NCBI RefSeq assembly: GCF_044755465.1
Contig: NZ_JBIVRB010000022.1
Location: 1-64,000 of the forward strand
Reading direction: 5' to 3'
Source: Peterkaempfera sp044755465
GTDB lineage: Bacteria > Actinomycetota > Actinomycetes > Streptomycetales > Streptomycetaceae
DNA length: 64,000 nucleotides
Both the position numbers and the translations under genes were made by a program. The first letter of the stretch is position 1. Each line of letters begins with the position of its first letter. Under the pieces are notes generated by a model. That model was not told the origin of the DNA and did no database searches. It worked only from the letters and a program-made list of their open reading frames with translations. This document shows, piece after piece, positions 24,412 through 33,113 of the stretch.

Positions 24412-26139
24412 CTAAAGCCGCTCTTGCGCTGTACGGGAGCGTCGCGGCACCGCCGCCAGCAGCGCCCGCGTGTACGGATGGGAGGGAGCCGTGTACACCT
24501 CCTCCACCGGCCCCGACTCCACGATCCGGCCGTCCTTCATCACCAGCACCCGGGCGCAGACCTCCCGGACCACCGCCAGGTCGTGCGAGATGAACAGCGC
24601 CGCCAGGCCCAGCGACTCCTGCAACTCCCGCAGCAGTTCCAGGACCTGGGCCTGTACGGACACGTCCAGCGCGGAGACCGGCTCGTCGCAGACCAGCAGC
24701 CTCGGCTCCGGGGCCAGGGCCCGCGCCAGGGCGACCCGCTGCCGCTGCCCACCGGACAGGGCGAGCGGCCGGCGGTCCAGGTGCTCCCGCGACAGCCCGA
24801 CCCGCTCCAGCAGCCGCACGGTACGGTCCCGCCGCTCCGGCCGGGCCACGCCGGTGCTGGCCAGCGCCTCGCCGACGATCCGCGCCACCGTCCAGCGCGG
24901 GTCGAAGGCGCTCAGCGGGTCCTGCGGGACGAGCTGCACGGTGTGCCGCCGCCCGCGCCGGTCGCGTTCGCGCACCGCGCTCCACGGCTCGCCGCCCAGC
25001 CGGATGGCGCCGCCGTCCGGGGCGGCCAGGCCCAGCACCATCCGGGCGAGGGTGGACTTCCCCGACCCGGACTCACCGACCAGGCCCAGGGTCTCCCCGG
25101 CGCGCAGCGTGAAGGACACCCCGTCCACCGCGGTGCGCCGGGCCCCGCGCGGGCCCTTGAACTCCTTGGTCACCGACTCCACGTCGAGCAGCGGCTCGCC
25201 CGTGGCGGCCGGGCGGGCGGCCGGCCGGGCGGCCGGCCGGGGCCGGCTGCCGGGGACCGCCGCCAGCAGCGCGCGGGTGTAGGGGTGCCGGGGCTGCTCC
25301 AGCACCAGCGCGGCCGGTCCGGACTCCACGATCCGGCCGTCCTTCATCACCGCGATGTCGTCCGCCAGCGCCTCGACCACGGCCAGGTCGTGGCTGATCA
25401 GCAGCAGGCCGGTGCCGCCGCGCTTCAAGGTGCCGAGCAGGGCCAGTATTCGGGACTGGACGGAGGCGTCCAGCGCGGTGGTCGGCTCGTCCGCGATCAG
25501 CACCCCGGGCTCGGCGGCGAGCGCCGAGGCGATCAGCGCCCGCTGCCGCAGCCCGCCCGACAGCTGGTGGACGTAGCTCCTGGCCCGTTCGTCGGGCTCC
25601 GGCACCCCGACGCGTTCCAGCAGCTCCCGCACCCGCGCCCCGGCCTCGCGCCGGGCCACGAGCCGGTGGGCGAGCAGCGGCTCCGCGATCTCCCGGCCCA
25701 CCGGGCGCAGCGGGTCGAGGGCCACCAGGGCGTCCTGGGCGACCAGGCCGATCCGCCGGCCCCGGACGGCGAGCCAGTCGCGCGGGCCGAAGTCCCGGGC
25801 CTCGCGGCCGGAGATCCGCAGCCGTTCGGCGGTGACCTGTGCGGTCGGGCCGGCCAGCCCCAGCAGGCTCCGGGCCAGGGCGCTCTTGCCCGAACCCGAT
25901 TCGCCGACGATCGCCAGGCACCGGCCCGCGTCCAGGCTGAACGCCGCCCCGCGCACCGCGTGCACGGCCCCGGCGCCGGTGCCGAACCGTACGTCGAGCC
26001 CCGCCACATCGAGCAGCGGCACCCCGGCCGGGGGCGCCTCGGTGGGGGGCGCCTCGGTGGGGGTGACGGCCGCCGGGGTGACAGTGGCCGGGGTGACGGC
26101 CGCCGGAACGGCCGCGCTCTCGGGAGATCTGGCGGTCAT
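24412..26139 (-). CDS. Oligopeptide-type ABC transporter ATPase, two nucleotide-binding domains fused (AbyF4-like)
   Basis: The 575-residue protein has two complete ABC domains (about 40-280 and 310-570), equivalent to OppD and OppF in one chain. Each has Walker A GESGSGKS, a signature (LSGGLRQ, then LSGGQRQ), and Walker B (VLIADEP, then LLVCDEP). The first 40 residues are a low-complexity PTEAPPTEAP/VTPA segment from short direct repeats. Start ATG 26139 overlaps the permease stop by four bases. With the two permeases and the binding protein it forms a Dpp/Opp-type system. Abyssomicin clusters carry the same set (abyF1-F4), where an import or signalling role is assumed rather than proven. 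The intergenic stretch to the acyltransferase is 65 bp. Confidence 0.93.
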   Translation of the reverse strand: MTARSPESAAVPAAVTPATVTPAAVTPTEAPPTEAPPAGVPLLDVAGLDVRFGTGAGAVHAVRGAAFSLDAGRCLAIVGESGSGKSALARSLLGLAGPTAQVTAERLRISGREARDFGPRDWLAVRGRRIGLVAQDALVALDPLRPVGREIAEPLLAHRLVARREAGARVRELLERVGVPEPDERARSYVHQLSGGLRQRALIASALAAEPGVLIADEPTTALDASVQSRILALLGTLKRGGTGLLLISHDLAVVEALADDIAVMKDGRIVESGPAALVLEQPRHPYTRALLAAVPGSRPRPAARPAARPAATGEPLLDVESVTKEFKGPRGARRTAVDGVSFTLRAGETLGLVGESGSGKSTLARMVLGLAAPDGGAIRLGGEPWSAVRERDRRGRRHTVQLVPQDPLSAFDPRWTVARIVGEALASTGVARPERRDRTVRLLERVGLSREHLDRRPLALSGGQRQRVALARALAPEPRLLVCDEPVSALDVSVQAQVLELLRELQESLGLAALFISHDLAVVREVCARVLVMKDGRIVESGPVEEVYTAPSHPYTRALLAAVPRRSRTAQERL

Positions 26140-27005
26140 CGAACGGTCCGTCCTTCGGCTCGTGCCTGTGCGTGGCGGCCCACCACCGTGACCGCCAGAA
26201 CGGTGCCCACCAGCAGCAGGCCGGGGAAGAGCGCGATCCACCATGCCTGCTGGAGGAAGCCCTGACCCTCGGTCAGCATGGCGCCCCACTCGGGCGTGGG
26301 CGGCTGGGCGCCCAGGCCCAGATAGCTGAGCGCCGCCCCGGTGGAGATGGACGCGCCCAGGGTGACGGTGGCCAGCACGAGCAGCGGCCCGAAGGTGTTG
26401 GGCAGGACGTGCCGGAGCACGATCAGCGGGCGCCGCACCCCCAGCCCCACCGCCGACTCGACATAGCCGGAACGCCGGACGATCAGCGCCTGGGCCCGCA
26501 CCACCCGGGCGAACCCCGGGGCGGTGCCCACCGCGACGGCGATGGTAGCCCCCAGGACGCCCTTCCCGGTGACCAGGACGACCATCAGCGCCAGCAGCAG
26601 CCCGGGAAGCGCCAGCAGCGTGTCCGCCGCGCGCATCAGCACCGCGTCCCCGAACCGCCCCGACAGCGCCGCCGCCAGCCCCCAGACCCCGGCCAGCGCC
26701 ACCCCGGCGCCCGTCGCCGCCGCCCCGATGGCCAGCGAGTAGCGGGCGCCGTACACCACCCGGGTGAGCACATCGCGCCCGAGCTGGTCGGTGCCGAACC
26801 AGTGCCCCGCGCCCGGCGGCTGCAACGCGTGCACCGGATCGGTGTCGCCCGGACCGCCGCCGGCGAGCAGCGACGGAGCGAGGGCGGCCAGCAGGATCAG
26901 GGCCAGCAGCACCCCGGCGAGCACCACCCCGGGGCTGGTGCCGCCGCCCCGCCGACGGCCGACGAGGGGGAGCGCCACCCCGGTCCGCACTGGTTGCCTC
27001 GTCAT
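26136..27005 (-). CDS. ABC transporter permease, DppC/OppC type
   Basis: The 289-residue permease has an N-terminal membrane segment (GVVLAGVLLALILLAALAP), the periplasmic HWFGTDQLGRDVLTRVVYGAR motif typical of DppC proteins, and five further hydrophobic segments. The EAA cytoplasmic loop is near ESAVGLGVRRPLIVLRHVLPN. The start overlaps the upstream permease stop by four bases, and the end overlaps the ATPase start by four. It pairs with the DppB-type permease to form the channel of the transporter. The cargo is unknown. Confidence 0.93.
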   Translation of the reverse strand: MTRQPVRTGVALPLVGRRRGGGTSPGVVLAGVLLALILLAALAPSLLAGGGPGDTDPVHALQPPGAGHWFGTDQLGRDVLTRVVYGARYSLAIGAAATGAGVALAGVWGLAAALSGRFGDAVLMRAADTLLALPGLLLALMVVLVTGKGVLGATIAVAVGTAPGFARVVRAQALIVRRSGYVESAVGLGVRRPLIVLRHVLPNTFGPLLVLATVTLGASISTGAALSYLGLGAQPPTPEWGAMLTEGQGFLQQAWWIALFPGLLLVGTVLAVTVVGRHAQARAEGRTVR

Positions 27006-27982
27006 GCCGCGACCACTCCCGTCCCCTTGCGCAGCCGGGGGTCCACGACCGCGTACAGCACCTCGATCACCGCACTCACCAGCACGAACACCACCGCCGA
27101 CAGCGCCACCACGCCCTGGACCACCGGCATGTCGCGATCACTGACCGCCTGGAGGGTGAGCCGCCCGACCCCGGACCGCGCGAAGACGTTCTCCACCACC
27201 ACCGCTCCGCCGAGCAGCGTCCCGGTGAACCACCCGGCGAGGGTCAGCGCGGGCAGCGCCGCATGGCGCAGCGCATGCCGGGAGCGCACGGTGCGCTCGG
27301 CCAGGCCGCGCGAACGGGCCGTCAGGGTGAACGGCTGCTCCAGCGCGGTCAGCAGCCCCTCCCGCATGACCTGCGCCAGCACGGCGGCGATCGGCAGCGC
27401 CAGGGTGACCACCGGCAGGATCAGCGACCGGGCGTCCCCGCTGTCGGAGACGGGCAGCCAGCCCAACCGGAAGGAGAAGACCGTCAGCAGCATGATGCCG
27501 AGCCAGAAGGACGGCGTGGAGACGACGACCAGCTCCACCACTCCCGACACCCGGCGCGGCCAGCGGGCCCGCCCCGAGGTGGCCACGGTGACCACCGCCG
27601 CCAGGACCACCGCCAGCAGCGACGACCAGAAGGCGAGCTCGGCGGTCGGCCGGAGCTGCGCCGCGAGCAGGGAGGAGACGGGCTGCTGGAGCTGGTAGGA
27701 GTCGCCCAGCTCACCGGAGACCAGCCGCCTGAGGTACGCCCCGTACTGGGTGAGCAGCGGCCGGTCCAGGCCGTAGTGGGTCCTGATCTGCTCCCGCTGC
27801 TCCGCGCTCACCAGCGCGTTGGACCCGATGATGGCGTTCACCGGGTCGCCGGGGACGAGTTGCAGCGCCAGGAAGGCGCAGCTGGTGGCGCCCCACACCA
27901 CCAGGACGGCCGCCCCGGCCCGGACCGCGAGGGTCCGGGCCGGGCCGTACAGGTGGGGACCCGACACACGTGGACCGGGCAT
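27002..27982 (-). CDS. ABC transporter permease, DppB/OppB type
   Basis: The 326-residue permease shows the DppB hallmarks: an N-terminal membrane segment, a VPGDPVNAIIG motif, a periplasmic loop ending in YGLDRPLLTQYGAYLRRLVSGELGDSY, and a C-terminal VVDPRLRKG. Start ATG 27982 shares one base with the stop of the binding-protein gene (TGATG), which signals coupled translation. A longer upstream frame would run antisense-like through the binding-protein gene and lacks coding character. The function is the same as for the adjacent permease. Confidence 0.92.
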   Translation of the reverse strand: MPGPRVSGPHLYGPARTLAVRAGAAVLVVWGATSCAFLALQLVPGDPVNAIIGSNALVSAEQREQIRTHYGLDRPLLTQYGAYLRRLVSGELGDSYQLQQPVSSLLAAQLRPTAELAFWSSLLAVVLAAVVTVATSGRARWPRRVSGVVELVVVSTPSFWLGIMLLTVFSFRLGWLPVSDSGDARSLILPVVTLALPIAAVLAQVMREGLLTALEQPFTLTARSRGLAERTVRSRHALRHAALPALTLAGWFTGTLLGGAVVVENVFARSGVGRLTLQAVSDRDMPVVQGVVALSAVVFVLVSAVIEVLYAVVDPRLRKGTGVVAA

Positions 27983-29637
27983 CAGCGGCCCTCGACCCAG
28001 GCGCCGTAGAGCTCGGGCCAGGCGGCGATGGAGAGCCGCAGGTCGTGCACCCTCTTGTTCACGCCGACCGACGCCTTGGAGACGTACGCGGGCACCACGA
28101 CCGCCTGGTCGATCGTCCACTTCTGCACCTTGGCGTAGTACGCGGCGCGCTGGTCGGGCGTGGCGGCGCGCTGCGCCTCCTTCAGCCAGGCGTCCACCTG
28201 GGGGTCGGCCACCCGGGCGAAGTTGTGGCCGCCGCCCGCGGAGCTCTCGGTGGAGAGGAAGAAGCTGCTGAGGATGTCGCCGTCGCCGCGCGCCCAGGAC
28301 GTCTCGACCACGTCGTAGCGTCCCCCGGTCAGCTGGGAGGAGACCTGCGCGGCGTCCGTGGAGGCGGCCAGGTCCAGGTAGATGCCGGCCTTCTTCAGGT
28401 CGCCCTGGACGGCCTGCGAGAAGACGGTGGGCTTGCCGTAGACCGGGGCGACGACGGTGAGGCGCTTGCCGTCCTTGGTGCGGTAGCCCGCCGAGTCCCG
28501 GCCCGTCCAGCCCGCCTCGTCCAGCAGCCGGCCCGCCAGGGCGCGGTCATAGGGCCAGCTCTGCTCCAGCGCCTGGTCGTAGCTGTGCGGTGTGCTGGGG
28601 GAGAGGGTGCTCCAGGCGCGGGTGCCGGTGCCCTGGAACACCGACGCCACCAGTGCGTCCAGGTCGATGGCGCGCTGGAAGGCCCGCCGCGCGCGCACAT
28701 CGGAGAAGAGCGGGCTGCGGGTGTTCAGGTAGAAGGTGTCGACCGCGCCGGGGATGTCCTTGGTGACGATGGACAGCCGGGGGTTGCGGGTCACCAGGGC
28801 GCTCTGGTTGGCCGGTACGGCGTCGGCCGCGTCGACCTGTTCGGCGGTCAGGGCGCCGACCCGGGTGGCGTCCTCGGTGATGAAGCGCAGCGTGAAGGAC
28901 GACAGCCGGGCCGGTCCCTGCTGCTGCGCTCCCTTGGGGGCCCAGTTGTACGCGGCGTTCCTGGTGTAGACGCGCTGCTGGCCCCGGGTGTATCCGGTGA
29001 CCTTGAAGGGGCCCGTCCCCACCGAGTCCGCTCCGGTGCACAGCTTGGCCTCGCCGTCGGTGAGCGAGGCGGGGGAGGCCATCCCCAGGTAGGCGGTGCT
29101 GGCCACCTGGAGGAACGGGGCGTAGGGGCGGCTGAAGCGCACCTCCACCGTGTATTTCCCGGTCGCCTTGGTGCCCACGTACGGCCCGAGCAGGCCCGCC
29201 GCGTACTGCGACTGCGTCGCCTTGGCGGTGATGTGGTCGAAGTTGGCCTTGACCGCCGCCGCGTCGAACGGCTTGCCGTCCTGGAAGGTGACGTCCTGCC
29301 GGAGGGTGAAGCGGTAGACCTTGCCGCCCTCGGCCGTCGTCCAGGACGACGCCAGCCAGGGTTCCAGCTCCCCGGTGGGGGTCTGGTAGACGAGCGAGTC
29401 GAAGACCGGGCGCTGGGCGAAGGCGGTCACGTCCTGGGCGCTGGCGTGCGGGTCCCAGCAGTCGGGCTCCTGGTGTTCGGCGTAGGTCAGGCTGCCGCCG
29501 GAGCGCGGCGCCGTGTCGGCGGCGGAGGTGGTGTGGCCTTCGCTGCCGCAGGCGGTGGCGGTGGCGCCGGCGAGGACGAGGGCGGCGAGCAGGGCGGTAC
29601 GGCGGGCGGTACGGCGGGCGGTACGACGGGGGTGCAT
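27982..29637 (-). CDS. Extracellular solute-binding lipoprotein, family 5 (AbyF1-like)
   Basis: The 551-residue peptide/nickel-type binding protein starts with an arginine-rich n-region, a hydrophobic core and a lipobox-like ATAC, so lipid attachment at Cys30 is expected. The mature part has the family-5 pattern (LTYAEHQEPDCWDPH, WTTAEGGKVYRFTLRQDVTFQDGKPFDA). The n-region contains an RTAR repeat produced by three 12-bp direct repeats. It is the first gene of the transporter set, 57 bp after the flavin oxygenase gene. The ligand is unknown. In this context it could bind the product, a precursor or a signal. Confidence 0.93.
   Translation of the reverse strand: MHPRRTARRTARRTALLAALVLAGATATACGSEGHTTSAADTAPRSGGSLTYAEHQEPDCWDPHASAQDVTAFAQRPVFDSLVYQTPTGELEPWLASSWTTAEGGKVYRFTLRQDVTFQDGKPFDAAAVKANFDHITAKATQSQYAAGLLGPYVGTKATGKYTVEVRFSRPYAPFLQVASTAYLGMASPASLTDGEAKLCTGADSVGTGPFKVTGYTRGQQRVYTRNAAYNWAPKGAQQQGPARLSSFTLRFITEDATRVGALTAEQVDAADAVPANQSALVTRNPRLSIVTKDIPGAVDTFYLNTRSPLFSDVRARRAFQRAIDLDALVASVFQGTGTRAWSTLSPSTPHSYDQALEQSWPYDRALAGRLLDEAGWTGRDSAGYRTKDGKRLTVVAPVYGKPTVFSQAVQGDLKKAGIYLDLAASTDAAQVSSQLTGGRYDVVETSWARGDGDILSSFFLSTESSAGGGHNFARVADPQVDAWLKEAQRAATPDQRAAYYAKVQKWTIDQAVVVPAYVSKASVGVNKRVHDLRLSIAAWPELYGAWVEGR
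29592..29627 (-). repeat. Three 12-bp direct repeats in the signal peptide of the binding protein
   Basis: The unit GGGCGGTACGGC occurs at 29592-29603 and 29604-29615, and as a one-base variant at 29616-29627. The repeats add four-residue RTAR units to the n-region of the lipoprotein signal peptide, a place where copy-number variation would be tolerated. Confidence 0.9.
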
Positions 29638-29694
29638 TCGAACTCCGGACGCGACAACGGGGATGCGGGGTTTCGGGTACTCTCGCGGCCCGGT

Positions 29695-30738
29695 CTAAAG
29701 CCGGACTGAAACCCCTTCGGCGGAGCCCGGCCGCACCCCCCGCGCGGCCTCCGCGAGCAGCGCGAAGGAGCGCAGCCGCTCGTCCTGCCGGGGGAGGACC
29801 GTGAGCGCCATCAGCTCGTCGGCGCCGGTGCGCGCCACCAGGGCGGTCAGCTTGTCCCGTACGGTCGCGGGCCCGCCGATCAGCTGGGGCGCGGCCAGCT
29901 CGTCCAGGAACTGCCGCTCCCCGGGGCTGTACGGGTACGCGGCGGCGGTCTGCGGGGACGGGAAGGCGTCGAAGTGCTGTCCGGTCCGCATCGCTATCTT
30001 CCCGAGCAGGTAGGGCGCGGCCACCTGCCAGGCTTCCTGGTCGCTCCCGGCGACGGTGACCAGGACGGAGATCAGGGTCCGGGGCCGCTCCAGCCGGGCG
30101 GAGGGCCGGAAGGACGCGCGGTACCGCTCCAGGGCGTGCGCGGTGGCCTGCGGGTTGATCTGGTGCGCGAAGGCGTACGGCAGCCCCAGCGAGCCGGCCA
30201 GCTGGGCGCTCGCCAGGCTCGACCCGAGTATCCATGCGTCGGGGCCGCCGTCCGCCGCCGGTACGGCCGTGATCAGGGCGTTGGCGTCCCGGGGCGGGAA
30301 GTAGCCCAGCAGTTCGCCGACCTGGCGGGGGAAGTCGTCCTGGCCGCGGTCGGGTACGCGGCGCAGCGCGCGGGCGGTCAGCGGATCGGTGCCCGGGGCG
30401 CGGCCGAGGCCGAGGTCGACCCGGCCGGGGTACAGCGCTTCGAGCGTGCCGAACTGCTCCGCCACCACCAGCGGCGCGTGGTTGGGCAGCAGCACCCCGC
30501 CGGAGCCCACCCGCAGGGTGGTGGTGGCGGCGGCGATGCTGCCGGCGAGCACCCCGGGGGCCGAGGTGGCCAGACTCGGGGTGCTGTGGTGCTCGGCCAC
30601 CCAGTAGCGCAGGAAGCCCAGCTCCTCGATGTGGGGGGCGAGCGCCACGGTGTCACGCAGGGCCTGGGTGGCGGAGCCGCCGTCGAAGACGGGCACCACA
30701 TCGAGGACGGACAGGGGGATGTCGGCATTTCGGGTCAT
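29695..30738 (-). CDS. Luciferase-like flavin-dependent monooxygenase (AbyE-like)
   Basis: The 347-residue protein belongs to the bacterial luciferase-like oxygenase family, MsnO8-type subgroup. It shows LSVLDVVPV at the N-terminus, the GFLRYWVAEHHSTPS motif, RVGSGGVLLPNHAPL and LGLGRAPGTD. These enzymes use reduced FMN from a separate reductase, and no reductase gene is visible in this window. Start ATG 30738 has GGAGG six bases upstream. Abyssomicin-family clusters encode such an enzyme (AbyE), and a related two-component system performs a Baeyer-Villiger step in neoabyssomicin formation. A similar role here is an inference. A 13-bp perfect hairpin separates it from the exporter gene upstream. 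Confidence 0.9.
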   Translation of the reverse strand: MTRNADIPLSVLDVVPVFDGGSATQALRDTVALAPHIEELGFLRYWVAEHHSTPSLATSAPGVLAGSIAAATTTLRVGSGGVLLPNHAPLVVAEQFGTLEALYPGRVDLGLGRAPGTDPLTARALRRVPDRGQDDFPRQVGELLGYFPPRDANALITAVPAADGGPDAWILGSSLASAQLAGSLGLPYAFAHQINPQATAHALERYRASFRPSARLERPRTLISVLVTVAGSDQEAWQVAAPYLLGKIAMRTGQHFDAFPSPQTAAAYPYSPGERQFLDELAAPQLIGGPATVRDKLTALVARTGADELMALTVLPRQDERLRSFALLAEAARGVRPGSAEGVSVRL

Positions 30739-30755
30739 CGGACGCCTCCGGGAGT

Positions 30756-30787
30756 GTGCGCCGCCGGATCGGGGTCCGGCGGCGCAC
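30756..30787. terminator. Perfect 13-bp hairpin between exporter and flavin oxygenase genes
   Basis: GTGCGCCGCCGGA (30756-30768) and its exact reverse complement (30775-30787) flank a six-base loop. It lies 42 bp beyond the exporter stop and just upstream of the oxygenase ribosome site. It probably reduces read-through from the TetR-controlled exporter transcript into the biosynthetic operon. Confidence 0.7.
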
Positions 30788-30829
30788 GGGCGGGGAAGGG
30801 CGAGGTGCGCGGGCGGGGAGCTGCGGGGC

Positions 30830-32287
30830 TCAGGCGTGGTCGGAGACCGGTTCGGCCGGCGCCTCGACCGGCTCCGCCGGGGCCGGCTGGGGCTTGCCCG
30901 GCAGGAGCAGCCCGGCGCCGAAGACCACGACGGCCGCCGCGACGGGCCACCAGAAGGCGTTCCCGAACGAGGCGGCGGTCGGGGTCGGGTGGGAGCCGTC
31001 GCCCTGGAGGATCAGCGCGACCACGGCGATGCCGAGCGAGGCGCCGATCTGGTTGAGGATGAAGACCGCTCCGGTGGCTCCGCCGACGGCGTCACCGGGC
31101 ACGGTCTTGTAGACCGACCCCATGGTGGGGGCGCCGACCAGGCCCATGCCGAAGCCGGCCGCCAGCTGGGCGGCGGTCAGGGCCAGCTGGGAGGTGCCGG
31201 CGTCCGACCCGGTGAAGACCAGCGCGCCGGCCCCGATGAGCAGGGCGCCGACGGGCACCAGCCGCCGGGCGCCGTACTTGTCAGTCAGATTGCCCGCCAC
31301 CGGCATGCCGATCAGGGTGCCGAACCCCAGCGGGGCGAGCAGCAGGCCCGATTCCAGCACGCTGTGGCCGTGCACCTGCTGGTAGTACAGCGGCAGCAGG
31401 AAGAGCAGCGAGAACAGTCCGCCGCCGAGCAGGAACATCGTGGCCACGCTCGCGCTGAACCCCTTGCTGGCGAAGAGCCGCAGATCCAGCAGCGGCGTCT
31501 TGGCCGTACGCAGCGCGTGCGCGCCGTACCCGGCGAAGAGCGCGATGCCCACGACCAGCCCGACGATCACCCGGGCGCTGCCGAAGCCGCCTTCCCCGGC
31601 CTGCGACAGGGCGTAGACGATGGCGGCGAAGCCGGGGGAGAGCAGTGCCACACCGAGCGCGTCCAGCGGGACCGGGTCGCCGCTGCGCGGCGGGTCGGCG
31701 GGCAGCACCCGGATCGCCAGGATGATCGCGGCGAGCGCGAAGGGGACGTTCACCAGGAACATCCACTGCCAGGAGAAGTTGTCGAGCAGCAGGCCGCCGA
31801 CGATCGGGCCGACCACCGGTCCCAGGGTGATCGGGACGGAGACCAGGCCCATCACCCGGCCGATCCGGGCGGGCCCGGCGGCGCCCGCGACGACGGTCAT
31901 CATGATCGGGTCGACCATGCCGCCGCCGAGGCCCTGCACCACCCGGAAGGCGATCAGGCTCTCCGCGTTCCAGGCGAAGGCGCACAGCGTGGAGCCGAGC
32001 AGGAACACCGTCAGCCCCAGCAGCCACATGCGCTTGGCCCCGAAGCGGGCCAGCGCCCAGCCGGCCAGCGGGATGGACAGGGCCACCGCGAGCAGATAGC
32101 CGGTGGTGACCCACTCGATGGTGGCGAGGGTCGCCCGGAAGTGACCCCCGAGGGTGCTGATGCCGACGTTGACGATGGTCGCGTCGAGGTACGACATCAT
32201 CCCGCCGAGCACCATGACGCCGACGAGCGTGAGCAACGCGGCGTCGAGCCGGGCCGGCCCGCCCGCCGCCGCCTTTGTATCAGACAC
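30830..32287 (-). CDS. MFS drug exporter, EmrB/QacA (DHA2) family (AbyD-like)
   Basis: The 485-residue protein has about fourteen hydrophobic segments. It carries the DHA2 signature LDATIVNVGISTL near the N-terminus and the motif-C-like LGPVVGPIVGG. Start GTG 32287 was chosen because AAGGGAG stands seven bases upstream. A further ATG at 32320 lies inside the TetR operator and lacks a ribosome site. The gene is divergent from a TetR regulator, the standard arrangement for an exporter induced by its substrate. It most probably exports the spirotetronate and gives self-protection. The acidic-proline tail (PAPAEPVEAPAEPVSDHA) is not part of the fold. Confidence 0.94.
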   Translation of the reverse strand: MSDTKAAAGGPARLDAALLTLVGVMVLGGMMSYLDATIVNVGISTLGGHFRATLATIEWVTTGYLLAVALSIPLAGWALARFGAKRMWLLGLTVFLLGSTLCAFAWNAESLIAFRVVQGLGGGMVDPIMMTVVAGAAGPARIGRVMGLVSVPITLGPVVGPIVGGLLLDNFSWQWMFLVNVPFALAAIILAIRVLPADPPRSGDPVPLDALGVALLSPGFAAIVYALSQAGEGGFGSARVIVGLVVGIALFAGYGAHALRTAKTPLLDLRLFASKGFSASVATMFLLGGGLFSLLFLLPLYYQQVHGHSVLESGLLLAPLGFGTLIGMPVAGNLTDKYGARRLVPVGALLIGAGALVFTGSDAGTSQLALTAAQLAAGFGMGLVGAPTMGSVYKTVPGDAVGGATGAVFILNQIGASLGIAVVALILQGDGSHPTPTAASFGNAFWWPVAAAVVVFGAGLLLPGKPQPAPAEPVEAPAEPVSDHA

Positions 32288-32318
32288 GGTAACTCCCTTT
32301 AACCACTCCACCCAGAGC

Positions 32319-32338
32319 ATTTAACTGGGTAGTTAAAT
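32319..32338. promoter_or_regulatory. Perfect palindromic operator between tetR and exporter
   Basis: ATTTAACT-GGGT-AGTTAAAT is a perfect 8-4-8 inverted repeat and a rare AT-rich island in this DNA. It lies 31 bp from the exporter start and 28 bp from the tetR start, so one bound TetR dimer could shut both divergent promoters. Confidence 0.85.
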
Positions 32339-32366
32339 TCCGTGGCTGGGACGGTAGCATGGGCGC

Positions 32367-33095
32367 ATGAGTGTTGGCGAGAGCGCGCAGACAGCGGGAG
32401 GCCCGGCGGACCGGGGGCGGATGGACAAGCGCCGGGCGATCGAGGAGGCCGCGCTGCGGGTCTTCGCCCAGGTCGGCTACGCACAGGCGAGCCTTGACGT
32501 GATCGCCGCCGAGGCGGGCGTCTCCAAGCCGACGATCTACAACCACCTGGGTTCGAAGGAGAACCTCTTCCGGCACGTCATGACGGAGACCGCCGCCCGG
32601 TCCAACGCCAAGACCCTGGAGGTGCTCACGGCCTTCCCCAACGACCCGCAGGAGCTGCGCCCCGGGCTGGAGGGCGTCGCGCGCAAGCTCGTCGACTGCT
32701 ACTGCGACGAGCAGTCCGAATCCGTCCGCCGACTGCTGTACGCGGAGGCGGTGCGCTTCCCCGACCTCTACGACGCGGTCCGGGCCAGCGGACCCAACCA
32801 GTTCACCGAGGCCCTGGCGGGCCGGCTCGCCCGGCTGGCGAACGCCGGACACCTGCGGATCGAGGACCCGGTCCGCGCCGCCAACCAGTTCATCGCCCTG
32901 GTCTACGAGGACCTGCCGGGCATGAGCGCGCTCGGCACCCGGCCGCTGGACCCGGCCGAGGTCGCGAAGGTCGTCGCGGCGGGCGTCGACACCTTCCTGC
33001 GGGCCTTCGGCCCCGACGCGTCAACTGGCGACGCCCCGGCCGGCGCCGCCCCCGCCCCCGGCCCGCAGACCAGCGGCCCAGGGGTCAGCGGCTGA
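32367..33095 (+). CDS. TetR-family transcriptional repressor (AbyC-like)
   Basis: The 242-residue regulator has an N-terminal helix-turn-helix at about 22-68 (AALRVFAQVGYAQASLDVIAAEAGVSKPTIYNHLGSK) of the TetR type and a C-terminal ligand domain. The last 25 residues are Pro/Ala/Gly-rich and probably disordered. The ATG lies soon after a TAGCAT -10-like hexamer, so the leader must be short. It is divergent from the exporter gene with a perfect palindrome between them. It should repress the exporter, and probably itself, until the product binds. The 3' end is only 18 bp from the convergent tetronate operon end. Confidence 0.92.
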   Translation: MSVGESAQTAGGPADRGRMDKRRAIEEAALRVFAQVGYAQASLDVIAAEAGVSKPTIYNHLGSKENLFRHVMTETAARSNAKTLEVLTAFPNDPQELRPGLEGVARKLVDCYCDEQSESVRRLLYAEAVRFPDLYDAVRASGPNQFTEALAGRLARLANAGHLRIEDPVRAANQFIALVYEDLPGMSALGTRPLDPAEVAKVVAAGVDTFLRAFGPDASTGDAPAGAAPAPGPQTSGPGVSG

Positions 33096-33113
33096 GCCCC
33101 GCCGGCCCGCCGG

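Noticed and set aside
32288..32320. ATG start 33 bases upstream for the exporter
   Set aside because: The ATG lies in the operator palindrome and has no ribosome site, while the GTG at 32287 has AAGGGAG at ideal distance.
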